From Tepidisphaeraceae bacterium (GTDB lineage: Bacteria; Planctomycetota; Phycisphaerae; Tepidisphaerales; Tepidisphaeraceae), in NCBI GenBank assembly GCA_035998445.1, contig DASYHQ010000026.1, positions 1 to 64,000 on the forward strand: DNA of 64,000 nucleotides, written 5' to 3'. Made by a program: the position numbers and the translations under genes. Under the pieces are notes generated by a model. It was not told the origin of the DNA, did no database searches, and saw only the letters and a list, made by a program, of their open reading frames with translations. Each line of letters starts with the position of its first letter. The stretch's first letter is position 1. Positions 33,621 to 42,079 of the stretch are shown here, piece by piece.

Positions 33621-36191
33621 ATGACCACGACCTTTTCCCCGACCATCCGCACGTTTCAAGTGTCACCGGACGTGCCGGAGGCATTGCTGCCGCTGGCGGA
33701 GATGGCGCAGAACCTGTGGTGGGTTTGGAACCCCGACGCCGTCGAGCTGTTTCGGCGGCTCGATCGCAAGCTGTGGAGCGAGGTCTATCACAACCCCGTG
33801 AAGCTGCTCGGCATGCTGCCGCAGGAACGGTTAGCGGAGGCGGCCACGGACGACGGCTACCGCGCGCACCTGGCGCGCGTGTACGAGGCGTTCCGCGCGC
33901 ACCTGGACCAGCCGGGCTGGTTCGCGAGAGCGCACAGCGACACGAAGATGCTCGTCGCCTACTTCAGCGCCGAGTTCGGTTTGCACGAATCGCTGCCGAT
34001 CTACTCCGGCGGTTTGGGCATCCTGGCGGGCGATCACCTGAAGTCGGCCGCGGAGATCGCGCTGCCGTTGGTGGGCGTGGGGTTGCTCTATCGCAACGGG
34101 TACTTCCAGCAATATCTGTCGGCCGACGGTTGGCAGCAGGAGTCGTACCCGGAGCTGGACTTCTACAACCTGCCCGTGCAGCCCTGCACGCACGCCGACG
34201 GGTCGGCCGTTCAAGTGCGCGTGGACCTGCCCGACAACCCGGTCCACTGCAAGGTGTGGAAGGTCAGCGTCGGCCGGATTCCGCTGTACCTGCTGGACAC
34301 GAATTTGCCCGAGAACGCCCCGGCCGACCGCGACATCACCGCGCGGCTGTACGGCACGGGGACGGACCTGCGCATCAAGCAGGAGATCGTGCTGGGCATC
34401 GGTGGCGTGCGCGCTCTGGAGGCGATGAAGGTGCCGGCCAGCGTGTTCCACATGAACGAGGGGCACGCCGCGTTCCTGGCGCTGGAGCGGATCCGCACGT
34501 TGCTGGCGAACAGCCCGATGACGTTCGACGAAGCCCGCCAGCAGGTGATGGCGACCAACATCTTCACGACCCACACGCCCGTGCCGGCGGGCATCGACAT
34601 GTTCTCGCCCGAGACGGTGCTGAAGTTCTTCCGCGACTTCATCCCCGGGCTAAAGCTGAACGACGAGGGCTTCCTGGCATTGGGCCGTGAGGATGTGACC
34701 AATGCCAAGCAGGGTTTCTCGATGGCGGTGCTGGCGATCCGGCTCGCCGACAGCGCCAACGGGGTGAGCTGGCTACACGGCGATGTCAGCCGGCACATGT
34801 GGCACAACATCTGGCCGGCGGTGCCGCCCGACGAGGTGCCGATCCGCCACGTCACCAACGGCATCCACACGCGCTCGTGGCTGGCGCCCGACATCCAGTT
34901 CGTGCTCGAACGTTACCTGTCGGACAAGTGGAAGAGCGACCCGACCGACCATTCGGTCTGGAGCGGCGTGTCGCAGATCCCCGATGCCGAACTGTGGCGC
35001 GCCCACGAGCGCTGCCGTGAACGGCTCGTTAGCTGGACGCGCCGAAGGCTGCATCAGCAGTACGCCAGCCGCGGCGCCGGCTACGACGACCTGCAGGCCG
35101 CCGACCAGGTGCTGGACCCCGAAGCGCTCACGATCGGCTTCGCGCGCCGCTTCGCGACCTACAAGCGCGGCGCGCTGCTGATGCGCGACCCCGAACGCCT
35201 CAAGCGTCTGCTGGAAGACACGAAGCGGCCGATCCAGTTCGTCTTCGCGGGCAAGGCCCACCCGGCCGACAACGAGGGCAAGGAACTGATCCGCGCGATC
35301 GTCAACTTCGCCCGCCAGAACCCACAGCTGCGCCGCCGGATGGTCTTCATCGAAAACTACGACATGAACGTCGCGCGTTACCTTGTGCAGGGCGTGGACG
35401 TCTGGCTGAACACCCCCAAGCGCGGCATGGAGGCCAGCGGCACCAGCGGCATGAAGGCAGCTGTGAACGGCGTGCCGAACTGTTCAATTTTGGACGGCTG
35501 GTGGGTCGAGGGCTACGCCCCCGACAACGGTTGGGCGATCGGCCGCGGCGAGACGTACGCCGACCCCGACCTGCAGGACCAACTGGAGAGCCAGGCGCTG
35601 TACGACTTGCTGGAGAAGCGCATCGTCCCCGAGTTCTACAACCGCGGCATCGACAACCTGCCGCACGAGTGGATCGCGCGGATGAAGGCGTGCATCGGCC
35701 AACTTGCGCCGATCTTCAACACGAACCGCATGGTGAAGCAGTACGCCGAGGAGTTTTACGTGCCCGCCGCCCAGCGCGGTCTGATCCTCAGCGCCGACGG
35801 TGGCAAGCGCGGCGTCGCGCTCGCCCACGCCAAGGATCGCCTGCGACAGCGCTGGGGCGGCATCAAGATCGTCGGCGTTCATTCCAGCGGCAACGGTCAC
35901 TTCAAGGTCGGCCAGGCGATGCACGTCGAGGCGCTCGTGGACCTGCCCGAGATCGACCCCAACGAGATCAGCGTCCAACTCTACTGCGGCCCGATCAGCG
36001 CCACCGGCCAGGTGGAGAAACCCGCGGTCATCTCGATGACGATGTCGCGGACGATGTCCCCCCATCGCTACGTCTTCGCCGGCACCCTGACCTGCGAGAC
36101 CAGCGGCCGCCAAGGCTACGCCGTCCGCGTGGTGCCGGGGGAAGCGGATATGGCCAATGCGTTTGAACCGGGTTTGATCGCGTGGAACTGA
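33621..36191 (+). CDS. glgP: alpha-glucan (glycogen/maltodextrin) phosphorylase
   Basis: The 856-residue GT35 enzyme releases glucose-1-phosphate from glycogen or maltodextrin. The N-terminal DUF3417-type region (LAEMAQNLWWVWNPDAVELF) marks the short bacterial/archaeal phosphorylase branch rather than the muscle type. Motifs include SAEFGLHESLPIYSGGLGIL, HMNEGHAAFLALERI, TTHTPVPAGIDMF and the pyridoxal-phosphate lysine in MEASGTSGMKAAVNGVPN. No SD-like site stronger than GGGA is seen. It has family C repeats on both sides in mirrored orientation and an unusual 21-bp array upstream. Confidence 0.95.
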   Translation: MTTTFSPTIRTFQVSPDVPEALLPLAEMAQNLWWVWNPDAVELFRRLDRKLWSEVYHNPVKLLGMLPQERLAEAATDDGYRAHLARVYEAFRAHLDQPGWFARAHSDTKMLVAYFSAEFGLHESLPIYSGGLGILAGDHLKSAAEIALPLVGVGLLYRNGYFQQYLSADGWQQESYPELDFYNLPVQPCTHADGSAVQVRVDLPDNPVHCKVWKVSVGRIPLYLLDTNLPENAPADRDITARLYGTGTDLRIKQEIVLGIGGVRALEAMKVPASVFHMNEGHAAFLALERIRTLLANSPMTFDEARQQVMATNIFTTHTPVPAGIDMFSPETVLKFFRDFIPGLKLNDEGFLALGREDVTNAKQGFSMAVLAIRLADSANGVSWLHGDVSRHMWHNIWPAVPPDEVPIRHVTNGIHTRSWLAPDIQFVLERYLSDKWKSDPTDHSVWSGVSQIPDAELWRAHERCRERLVSWTRRRLHQQYASRGAGYDDLQAADQVLDPEALTIGFARRFATYKRGALLMRDPERLKRLLEDTKRPIQFVFAGKAHPADNEGKELIRAIVNFARQNPQLRRRMVFIENYDMNVARYLVQGVDVWLNTPKRGMEASGTSGMKAAVNGVPNCSILDGWWVEGYAPDNGWAIGRGETYADPDLQDQLESQALYDLLEKRIVPEFYNRGIDNLPHEWIARMKACIGQLAPIFNTNRMVKQYAEEFYVPAAQRGLILSADGGKRGVALAHAKDRLRQRWGGIKIVGVHSSGNGHFKVGQAMHVEALVDLPEIDPNEISVQLYCGPISATGQVEKPAVISMTMSRTMSPHRYVFAGTLTCETSGRQGYAVRVVPGEADMANAFEPGLIAWN

Positions 36192-36234
36192 GGTAAATGA
36201 CGCGCTTCGGACCACCCCTGACGCACGCCCGCGG

Positions 36235-36498
36235 TCTGGTCCCCTCTCCCGGTACTCCGGGGGAGGGTTAGGGTGGGGGCCACTCGACGCTACACCTAGG
36301 TCCTGTCTGAAACCCCCGCGTAGGGGCTGGCCTCCGTGCCTGCCCTTCTTCGTTTCGGGTGGAATCGAAGAGGGCAGGCACGGAGGCCTGCCCCTACGCG
36401 GTGGACTCAGACGACGTTCTCAGACAGAACCCTAAAGGTCTTGCCCCTCGCGCCCCCTCCATAGCCCTCAGGGGCGAGTAGGCGGGAGAGGGGACCGG
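36235..36498. repeat. family C palindrome copy 2, interrupted by a different palindrome
   Basis: The family C left half (TCTGGTCCCCTCTCCCGGTA at 36235 to about 36290) and right half (about 36441 to GGAGAGGGGACCGG at 36498) are separated by a foreign inverted repeat at 36299-36434. The gap from glgP to the GbsR gene (36192-36578) contains only these elements. Confidence 0.8.
36299..36434. repeat. inverted-repeat element nested inside family C copy 2
   Basis: Ends GGTCCTGTCTGA (36299-36310) and TCAGACAGAACC are inverted copies. An inner palindrome carries CCTCCGTGCCTGCCCTTCTT and its complement GAGGGCAGGCACGGAGGCCT with flanking CCCCTACGCG. The bases CCTA stand on both sides and could be a target duplication. 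Confidence 0.7.
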
Positions 36499-36578
36499 CC
36501 CCATGCGCCAAGTATGTTTATGCTGACGCCCGTTCTCGCCTGTGCCTCGGGGCAAGGGTCGCTTCAATTCCCACTTCC

Positions 36579-37148
36579 CTACAGCGCCTTCAGCAGCACG
36601 CGCACGATGCGCGTCAGCCCGGCCTTGGAGTTGCCGATGAACTGCGTGAAGATCTTGTTCGTCACGCCCATGAATTCCTCCATGTCGTCGAGGCGGGCGC
36701 GGGTCATGCTGATCGGGTGATCGTGGGCGGCCTTGCCGATTGTGGACTCGTCGACCATCTGGCGGCACTGGTGCAGCGCCTCGATCACCGGGTCCAGTTC
36801 CCGCCGTTTGCGCTCGGCAGCGATGATCGAGAACATCTCCCAGACGTCGCTGAGGCTCTCGAAGTACTCGCGCCGCTCGCCACGCTTGTGCAGCCGGCGG
36901 ATGATGCCCCAGTCGCACAGCGCCCGCAGGCTCATGCTGGCGTTGCCACGGCTGATGTTCAGCCGTTCCATCACGTCGTCCGTACACATCGGTTGCCCCG
37001 TGATGTACAAAAACGCGTGAATCTCGGCCATCGTGCGGTTAATGCCCCACGTCTGCCCCATCTCGCCGAATCGGCGGATGAACAGGTCCTGGGCGGTGCG
37101 TAACTGAACTTCCGGGGCAACGGCAGGCTTGGTAAGCGTCTGAGCCAT
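36579..37148 (-). CDS. GbsR-type MarR-family transcriptional regulator
   Basis: The 189-residue protein has an N-terminal winged helix-turn-helix (RTMAEIHAFLYITGQPMCTD, DDVMERLNISRGNASMSLRA, LHKRGERREYFES) matching the GbsR branch of MarR regulators. The C-terminal half is helical and probably dimerising. GbsR proteins sense small ligands such as choline, but the target here is not visible. It is convergent with glgP and stands alone, with a 268-base upstream gap that holds a palindrome. The N-terminal residues AQTLTKPAVAPEVQLRTAQD are a free tail. Confidence 0.85.
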   Translation of the reverse strand: MAQTLTKPAVAPEVQLRTAQDLFIRRFGEMGQTWGINRTMAEIHAFLYITGQPMCTDDVMERLNISRGNASMSLRALCDWGIIRRLHKRGERREYFESLSDVWEMFSIIAAERKRRELDPVIEALHQCRQMVDESTIGKAAHDHPISMTRARLDDMEEFMGVTNKIFTQFIGNSKAGLTRIVRVLLKAL

Positions 37149-37271
37149 CGTACGTCCTTTCAGATAGTACTGAAAGTATAGCTACAGGAATGGAGAGCTC
37201 AAGATTTCACGGAAATTGAAAGTAGACGTACGGACAGTCGGCTGTCTGCACCAAATCCGACCTTAACTGTG

Positions 37272-37328
37272 TTTAGCCGCGAGCCTGCTCGCGATGGGTT
37301 AGAACTTCGCGAGCAGGCTCGCGGCTAA
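37272..37328. repeat. intergenic palindrome upstream of the GbsR gene
   Basis: TTTAGCCGCGAGCCTGCTCG (37272 on) pairs with CGAGCAGGCTCGCGGCTAAA, about 22 bp per arm with a 12-15 base loop. No T tract follows on either strand in the required direction, so it is not an ordinary terminator. Confidence 0.8.
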
Positions 37329-37417
37329 AAAACGGGGGTCGAGCGCGCGGGTAACACGATCTCCATCCAGTTGCGAAGAGGATTTTGATTATCGCGCGTC
37401 CGTAGAGTTCGGTTCCG

Positions 37418-38884
37418 CTACTCGCGCCCCACGCTCACAACCGCGTCCTTCGGTTCCATGAGTTCAACCTTACAGTGTTCGGCGGGCGTGTCGTTCAGCA
37501 CCGCCTGCAGGTCGGCGATTGACCCGATCGGCTTGCCGGCGATGGAGGTGATGATCGCCCCGGTCGCCACGCCTTCTGGGATCGAGCCGGCGGCCTTGTT
37601 CACCGCCAGCACCATCACGCCGGCCGACTGCCAATGACCGGGCACCGGGCCGAGCACCATGCCGCCCCACCGCAGCCGCTGGTTGGTGCGGTTGACCGCG
37701 ACCTGCGTCTGCGTGCGGGGGCGCAGTTGGACGAAAATCGACATCGTCGTGCGGCCGCGATGGACCTTCATCGACAATGGCTTGGCAATGTCCGCCAGCG
37801 CGACGCTGCGGATCAGGTGATCACCGTCACGGAGTGTTTGGCCATCGATTGACTCGATGACGTCGCCTCGCATCAGCCCGGCTAAGGCGGCGGGTGAACC
37901 GGCTTCGACCGTGTCTACGCGGGCGCCGGCGTCACTCGTCATGCCGACGGCGGCGCGGTCGCTGAGCGTCGGTCGGCTGACCGCGATGCCCAGGAAGCCG
38001 TGAACGATCTCCCGCCCGTCCTTCAGATCGCGCACGAGTTCCAGGATGTCCCGGTCGGCCGGTATCGCAAAACCGATCCCGTTCGCCTGCCGGTGCGGCA
38101 GCACGACGGCGGTGTTGATGCCGATCACCTCGCCGGCGAGGTTGAACAACGGCCCACCTGAATTACCCGGATTGATCTGCGCCGTTGTCTGAATCAAATT
38201 GCTGTAGAGACGATTTTCGTTACTCGCCAGCTTGGGCAGCGAACGGTTGACGCCGCTGACGATGCCGACGCTCATGCAGATCTCGCCGTCGCTCGACAGC
38301 CCGTAAGGGTTGCCCAGCGCGATCGACCACTGCCCCCTGCGGGCTTCACCGGTGGCGAAGCGCACGGGCGGCAGGCCACGAGCGGGAATCTTCAGGACGG
38401 CCAGATCGGTGCGCGGATCGGTGCCGACCACGATGGCGGGGTAGACCTTGCGGTCATCGGTCGTCACCCAGAGTTGCTGGGCTTCAGCGACGACGTGATC
38501 GTTGGTTAAGAGGTAGCCATCGGAATCGATGACAAAGCCGGTGCCGACGAGGCGGGCAGACTTGTCGAATACGGCGCTGGCGAGCTGGTCGGCGTTCAGG
38601 TCATCGGCCCGCACGAGCGCGTTTGACTCAACCGCCTTCGCCGTCGCCGAGATCGCGACGACCGAAGGGGCCAACCGCGTCGACAGCTGCTCGAACTGCT
38701 GTTCGATCGCCGCCAGATCCCCAATGTCGGAGACGACCGCCGACGTTGCCGCCGGGGCGTCACCACCGTGAACCGACGATGCCGTCAGCGTCATCGTGTA
38801 ACCGATGCAGCCGGCGACGCCCACAAACGATAATAACCGTCGCAACGCTGCCCGCGTGCGGCGACCACTTGCCCGTCGTTCCAT
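37418..38884 (-). CDS. HtrA/Deg-type trypsin-like serine protease with PDZ domains
   Basis: The 488-residue protein starts at 38884 (MERRASGRRT); upstream codons look non-coding. A basic N-terminus and hydrophobic segment (about residues 18-36) suggest a signal or anchor. The catalytic triad is visible as TNDHVVAEAQ (His), TDPRTDLAVLKI (Asp) and TTAQINPGNSGGPLFN (Ser). The C-terminal region holds one clear PDZ domain (SPAALAGLMRGDVIESIDGQ) and a degenerate second one (GVATGAIITSIAGKPIGSIA). Role: periplasmic or envelope protein quality control. No operon partner. Confidence 0.93.
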   Translation of the reverse strand: MERRASGRRTRAALRRLLSFVGVAGCIGYTMTLTASSVHGGDAPAATSAVVSDIGDLAAIEQQFEQLSTRLAPSVVAISATAKAVESNALVRADDLNADQLASAVFDKSARLVGTGFVIDSDGYLLTNDHVVAEAQQLWVTTDDRKVYPAIVVGTDPRTDLAVLKIPARGLPPVRFATGEARRGQWSIALGNPYGLSSDGEICMSVGIVSGVNRSLPKLASNENRLYSNLIQTTAQINPGNSGGPLFNLAGEVIGINTAVVLPHRQANGIGFAIPADRDILELVRDLKDGREIVHGFLGIAVSRPTLSDRAAVGMTSDAGARVDTVEAGSPAALAGLMRGDVIESIDGQTLRDGDHLIRSVALADIAKPLSMKVHRGRTTMSIFVQLRPRTQTQVAVNRTNQRLRWGGMVLGPVPGHWQSAGVMVLAVNKAAGSIPEGVATGAIITSIAGKPIGSIADLQAVLNDTPAEHCKVELMEPKDAVVSVGRE

Positions 38885-39099
38885 TGAACAACCCCGACGA
38901 GTTACAGCCCACCATTCTTCGTACAACAGATCCCGTGTTAGTCGTATCGTCTGCCCAGACGACCGACTAAAGCGCCCAATCCCACTAAAGCAATTTTGGG
39001 GCCAAGTTATCGGAACGCAAGAGGGCCGGTGCGCTTATCTGTCAATGGACAAAATATCGCGATTATTCGGCTGTTGACGGGCTCTTCGGTGTAACGAAA

Positions 39100-39171
39100 G
39101 ACCCCGCCGTTGTCCGGGGCGTTCTGAGACCGTGTTACGGATCTCAGCAGCCACGGGCGACTGGCGGGGTC
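39100..39171 (-). terminator. long stem-loop ending in T3, possible terminator downstream of recA
   Basis: GACCCCGCC (39100-39108) pairs with GGCGGGGTC (39163-39171) around an internal hairpin (CTGAGACC/GGATCTCAG). On the minus strand TTTCG follows. It lies between the family C copy 3 and the protease start, and could end recA transcription or encode a small structured RNA. Confidence 0.45.
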
Positions 39172-39200
39172 GGTGCGCTTTGTTTAGGCAATCGGGTCTC

Positions 39201-39329
39201 TTCCGGTCCCTCTCCCAAGTACTCATGGGAGAGGAGAGGTGAGGGTGATTTTCGACCTAATGACGGCCCTTGTTATTTGAGATCACCCTCACCCTAGCCC
39301 TCTCCCGGCGTACCTGGAGAGGGAACCGG
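39201..39329. repeat. intergenic palindrome, family C copy 3
   Basis: From TTCCGGTCCCTCTCCCAAGT (39201) to TGGAGAGGGAACCGG (39329), with the inner GAGGGTGATTTT / GATCACCCTCACC pair shared with copies 4 and 5. It ends 10 bases from the recA stop. Confidence 0.9.
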
Positions 39330-39339
39330 ATCCTGGGGC

Positions 39340-40464
39340 TTACTCCGCATCCTCCTCGGTTTCCTCAGGCGTCAGCGGCGCGTCGGCGGCACTCTTGGCC
39401 TTTAACAGGCCCTTGCTCTGAAGGACCGCATTGCGGATCTCCTCGGCCAGGTCCTTGTTCTCGAACAAAAACTGCTTGGCGTTCTCACGGCCCTGGCCAA
39501 GACGCGTGGTCTTGTAGTTGTACCAGGCGCCGCTCTTCTCGACGATGTTGCCCAACGCCGCCAGGTCGAGCAGATCGCCCTCGTAGCTGATGCCGCGGTC
39601 GAACATGATGTCGAACTCGGCGTCGCGGAACGGGGGGGCGATCTTGTTCTTCACCACGCGGGCGCGGGTGCGGTTCCCGACGGCGATCTCGCCTTCCTTA
39701 ATGCTACCGGTCCGACGAACGTCGATGCGGATGCTGCTGTAGAACTTCAGCGCGCGACCACCGGTGGTCGTCTCCGGGTTGCCGAACATCACGCCGATCT
39801 TCTCGCGGATCTGGTTGATGAAGATGACGGTGCTCTTGCTCTTGCTGATGGCGCCGGTCAGCTTACGCAGCGCCTGCGACATCAACCGGGCCTGCAAGCC
39901 GACGTGGCTGTCGCCCATCTCACCTTCGATTTCCGCCCGCGGGATGAGGGCGGCGACCGAGTCGATCACAATCACGTCGACCGCGTTGCTGCGGACGAGC
40001 AGTTCGCAGATTTCCAGCGCCTGCTCGCCGGTGTCGGGCTGGCTGACCATCAGGCCGTCCAGTTGAACACCGAGGCGCTTGGCCCACGACGGGTCGAGCG
40101 CGTGCTCGGCGTCGATGAAGGCGGCGACGCCACCGGCCTTTTGCGAGGCGGCGATGATGTGCAGCGTGAGCGTCGTCTTGCCCGAGCTTTCCGGCCCGAA
40201 GATCTCGATCACGCGACCCTTGGGAATGCCCGACCCCCCCAAGGCAATGTCGAGCGACAGCGAGCCGGTGGGAATGCCGTCGATCGGCTTGATGTTATCG
40301 CCGTCGAGCTTCATCACCGAGCCTTTGCCGAACTGCTTCTCGATCTGCTGGACGGCCCGGGAAAGGGCCGAGTCGCGAGCGGGATCGCGCGGGGCGGTGC
40401 CCAGCGCGGCAGCGGCGGATTCGTTCTTCTTTTCGGCTAATTGAGCAGCGGATGGCCTTGCCAT
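39340..40464 (-). CDS. recA: recombinase RecA
   Basis: The 374-residue protein binds single-stranded DNA and drives strand exchange and SOS induction. Walker A is [16 protein letters not shown] (about residues 80-95), Walker B is [12 protein letters not shown], and loop regions [20 protein letters not shown] and [22 protein letters not shown] are canonical. The start at 40464 (MARPSAAQL) follows family practice; the longer frame upstream is not protein-like and no strong ribosome site is seen. No palindromic LexA box was recognised in 40465-40860. Confidence 0.98.
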   Translation of the reverse strand: MARPSAAQLAEKKNESAAAALGTAPRDPARDSALSRAVQQIEKQFGKGSVMKLDGDNIKPIDGIPTGSLSLDIALGGSGIPKGRVIEIFGPESSGKTTLTLHIIAASQKAGGVAAFIDAEHALDPSWAKRLGVQLDGLMVSQPDTGEQALEICELLVRSNAVDVIVIDSVAALIPRAEIEGEMGDSHVGLQARLMSQALRKLTGAISKSKSTVIFINQIREKIGVMFGNPETTTGGRALKFYSSIRIDVRRTGSIKEGEIAVGNRTRARVVKNKIAPPFRDAEFDIMFDRGISYEGDLLDLAALGNIVEKSGAWYNYKTTRLGQGRENAKQFLFENKDLAEEIRNAVLQSKGLLKAKSAADAPLTPEETEEDAE

Positions 40465-40882
40465 GGGAGGAGCTTTCTCGCCGGGTATCTTGGTCAGCCG
40501 GCGTGCGGGTGCGGGTCGCCATCCCACCGGTAAAACGGGAGAGGCAAACTGCACCATTGTCGTGACTAGAGACGGGCTATGCTTCTCGGGGCTGCCGGAG
40601 AATCGTCCGAAACGGATCGCACTCGTTGCGAGCACGACAAATCGTTCCAACCGATCAGGTTCCAGCGGCCTTGCCAAACGGGATCCAACCCGCTCGCACA
40701 CCCGCAATCGCGGCTCGACGCCAGTCACCAGCGTCCCGGCCACGTGTTAGGTCGAAGTTTAGTAAGGGATCGGTCGTTTGGGAAGGGGAAAGTTAGGAAA
40801 ATTTTTTGGCTGCGAGAACGAGGTACTGAACGGCATTTAACAACAATGAGGTGACGTCAAAACGTTCAACAAAATCGCATTT

Positions 40883-41000
40883 GGCATCCCGAACGGATCG
40901 CCTCGCGCGATCTGTAAGGCGACCTGAGGGATCTCGAACCACGGACGGTTCGCGGCCTTGGGAAACCCTCAGGTCGCCAAGGCTCCCATCCTGCATGACA
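40883..41000. repeat. intergenic palindrome, family B copy 4 (diverged)
   Basis: GGCATCCCGAACGGATCG at 40883, then ACCTGAGGGATCTCGAACCA, and right arm CTCAGGTCGCCAAGGCTCCC ending ATGACA at 41000. Between recA and pdxH (gap 40465-41037). Apart from this copy the gap shows no gene. Confidence 0.8.
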
Positions 41001-41037
41001 CTCGGCGCGGGTTCGCAGTCGATTCAACTGCTAACTA

Positions 41038-41691
41038 CTACGGCGACAAACGCGATCGCTGCCAACCCGTTTCAGTCCTTTCGTACACCAGCCGATCATG
41101 TAACCGACTCGGCCGACCTTGCCAGAACTCGATTCGGCTCGGAATGACGCGATAGCCACCCCAGTAGTCGGGCAGTGGCACGTCCTTCCCTTCCAGTTCC
41201 TTTTCCTTATCCGTCTGCCGGCGTTGCAGTTCGTCGGCCGATGCGATGACCTCGCTTTGCTGGCTGGACAGGGCGCCGATCTGCGACTTGCGCGGGCGGC
41301 TGTGGAAGTACCCTTCCGACTCCTGGCGGCTGGTCTTCTCGACCGTGCCCTCAATCCGCACCTGCCGCTCCAAGTCCGGCCAGAAGCAGACCAGCGCCAC
41401 GCGCGGGTTGGCGACCAGTTCGTGGCCCTTACGGCTTTCGTAGTTGGTAAAAAAAACGAAACCCCGCTCGTCCACCCCCTTCAACAGCAGGATGCGGGCC
41501 GACGGTTGCAGGGTCGCCGCGTCGACGGTCGCGACCGTCATCGCGTTTGGTTCGATCACCTTGGCGGCCAGCGCCTGGTCGAACCACCTGCGGAACTGAA
41601 CGATCGGGTCCGCGTCGGCGTCCTGCTCCAATAGCGCGGCCTGGCGGTAGTCCGTCCGCAGGTCCGCCAGTGAGGGTGAGGTGGTGCTCAT
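41038..41691 (-). CDS. pdxH: pyridoxamine 5'-phosphate oxidase
   Basis: The 217-residue FMN enzyme converts pyridoxamine- or pyridoxine-5'-phosphate to pyridoxal-5'-phosphate, the cofactor also needed by GlgP. Start at 41691 ([17 protein letters not shown]). Typical motifs are [34 protein letters not shown] with SRKG (FMN and phosphate contacts), [13 protein letters not shown] and the C-terminal signature [20 protein letters not shown] and RLHDR. Length is normal. Confidence 0.96.
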   Translation of the reverse strand: MSTTSPSLADLRTDYRQAALLEQDADADPIVQFRRWFDQALAAKVIEPNAMTVATVDAATLQPSARILLLKGVDERGFVFFTNYESRKGHELVANPRVALVCFWPDLERQVRIEGTVEKTSRQESEGYFHSRPRKSQIGALSSQQSEVIASADELQRRQTDKEKELEGKDVPLPDYWGGYRVIPSRIEFWQGRPSRLHDRLVYERTETGWQRSRLSP

Positions 41692-42079
41692 CGTGCCGAT
41701 TGTAGAACCGAAAAATTCCGGACGCGAGAATTCCACCCCATAGCCCGCCGCTTGCGGTGGGAAACGGTCATCCAAGAGGAAGTGGATGGTGGGCAGTAGG
41801 TAGTGGGCAGTCCGAAGATAACAAGCCTCCCCCGCCTCCCCACCCCAACCCTCCATAACGGTCTTAACACCTCAACCGCCTGCCATCGCGAGTCTACCGA
41901 TGAATTCGCGCGTTTTCGCTATCGGTCGACGATGATGCTAGGTTACAATCGCCGGGACGCGGAGCGACCTGGCCAGCGGAAAAGAGACGGGCAAGTCCGA
42001 ACTAACTTGGCACGCGCTTCGTCCTATTGGTCACTGGACGATCCCCATCGCCGCCCACCCACCTGAGGCCGGGCGCGCG

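Noticed and set aside
32950-33624. 224-codon plus-strand frame and 135-codon minus-strand frame through the 21-bp array
   Set aside because: They run through a family C palindrome and a repeat whose unit length is a multiple of three without stops. Open frames there are expected by construction. Kept only as a caveat in the array finding.
36394-36987. 197-codon minus-strand frame overlapping the GbsR gene
   Set aside because: Shifted frame of the GbsR gene continued into a family C palindrome.
40465-40860. LexA/SOS box before recA
   Set aside because: Neither the CTG-N10-CAG nor the GAAC-N4-GTTC type was convincing in the recA upstream region.
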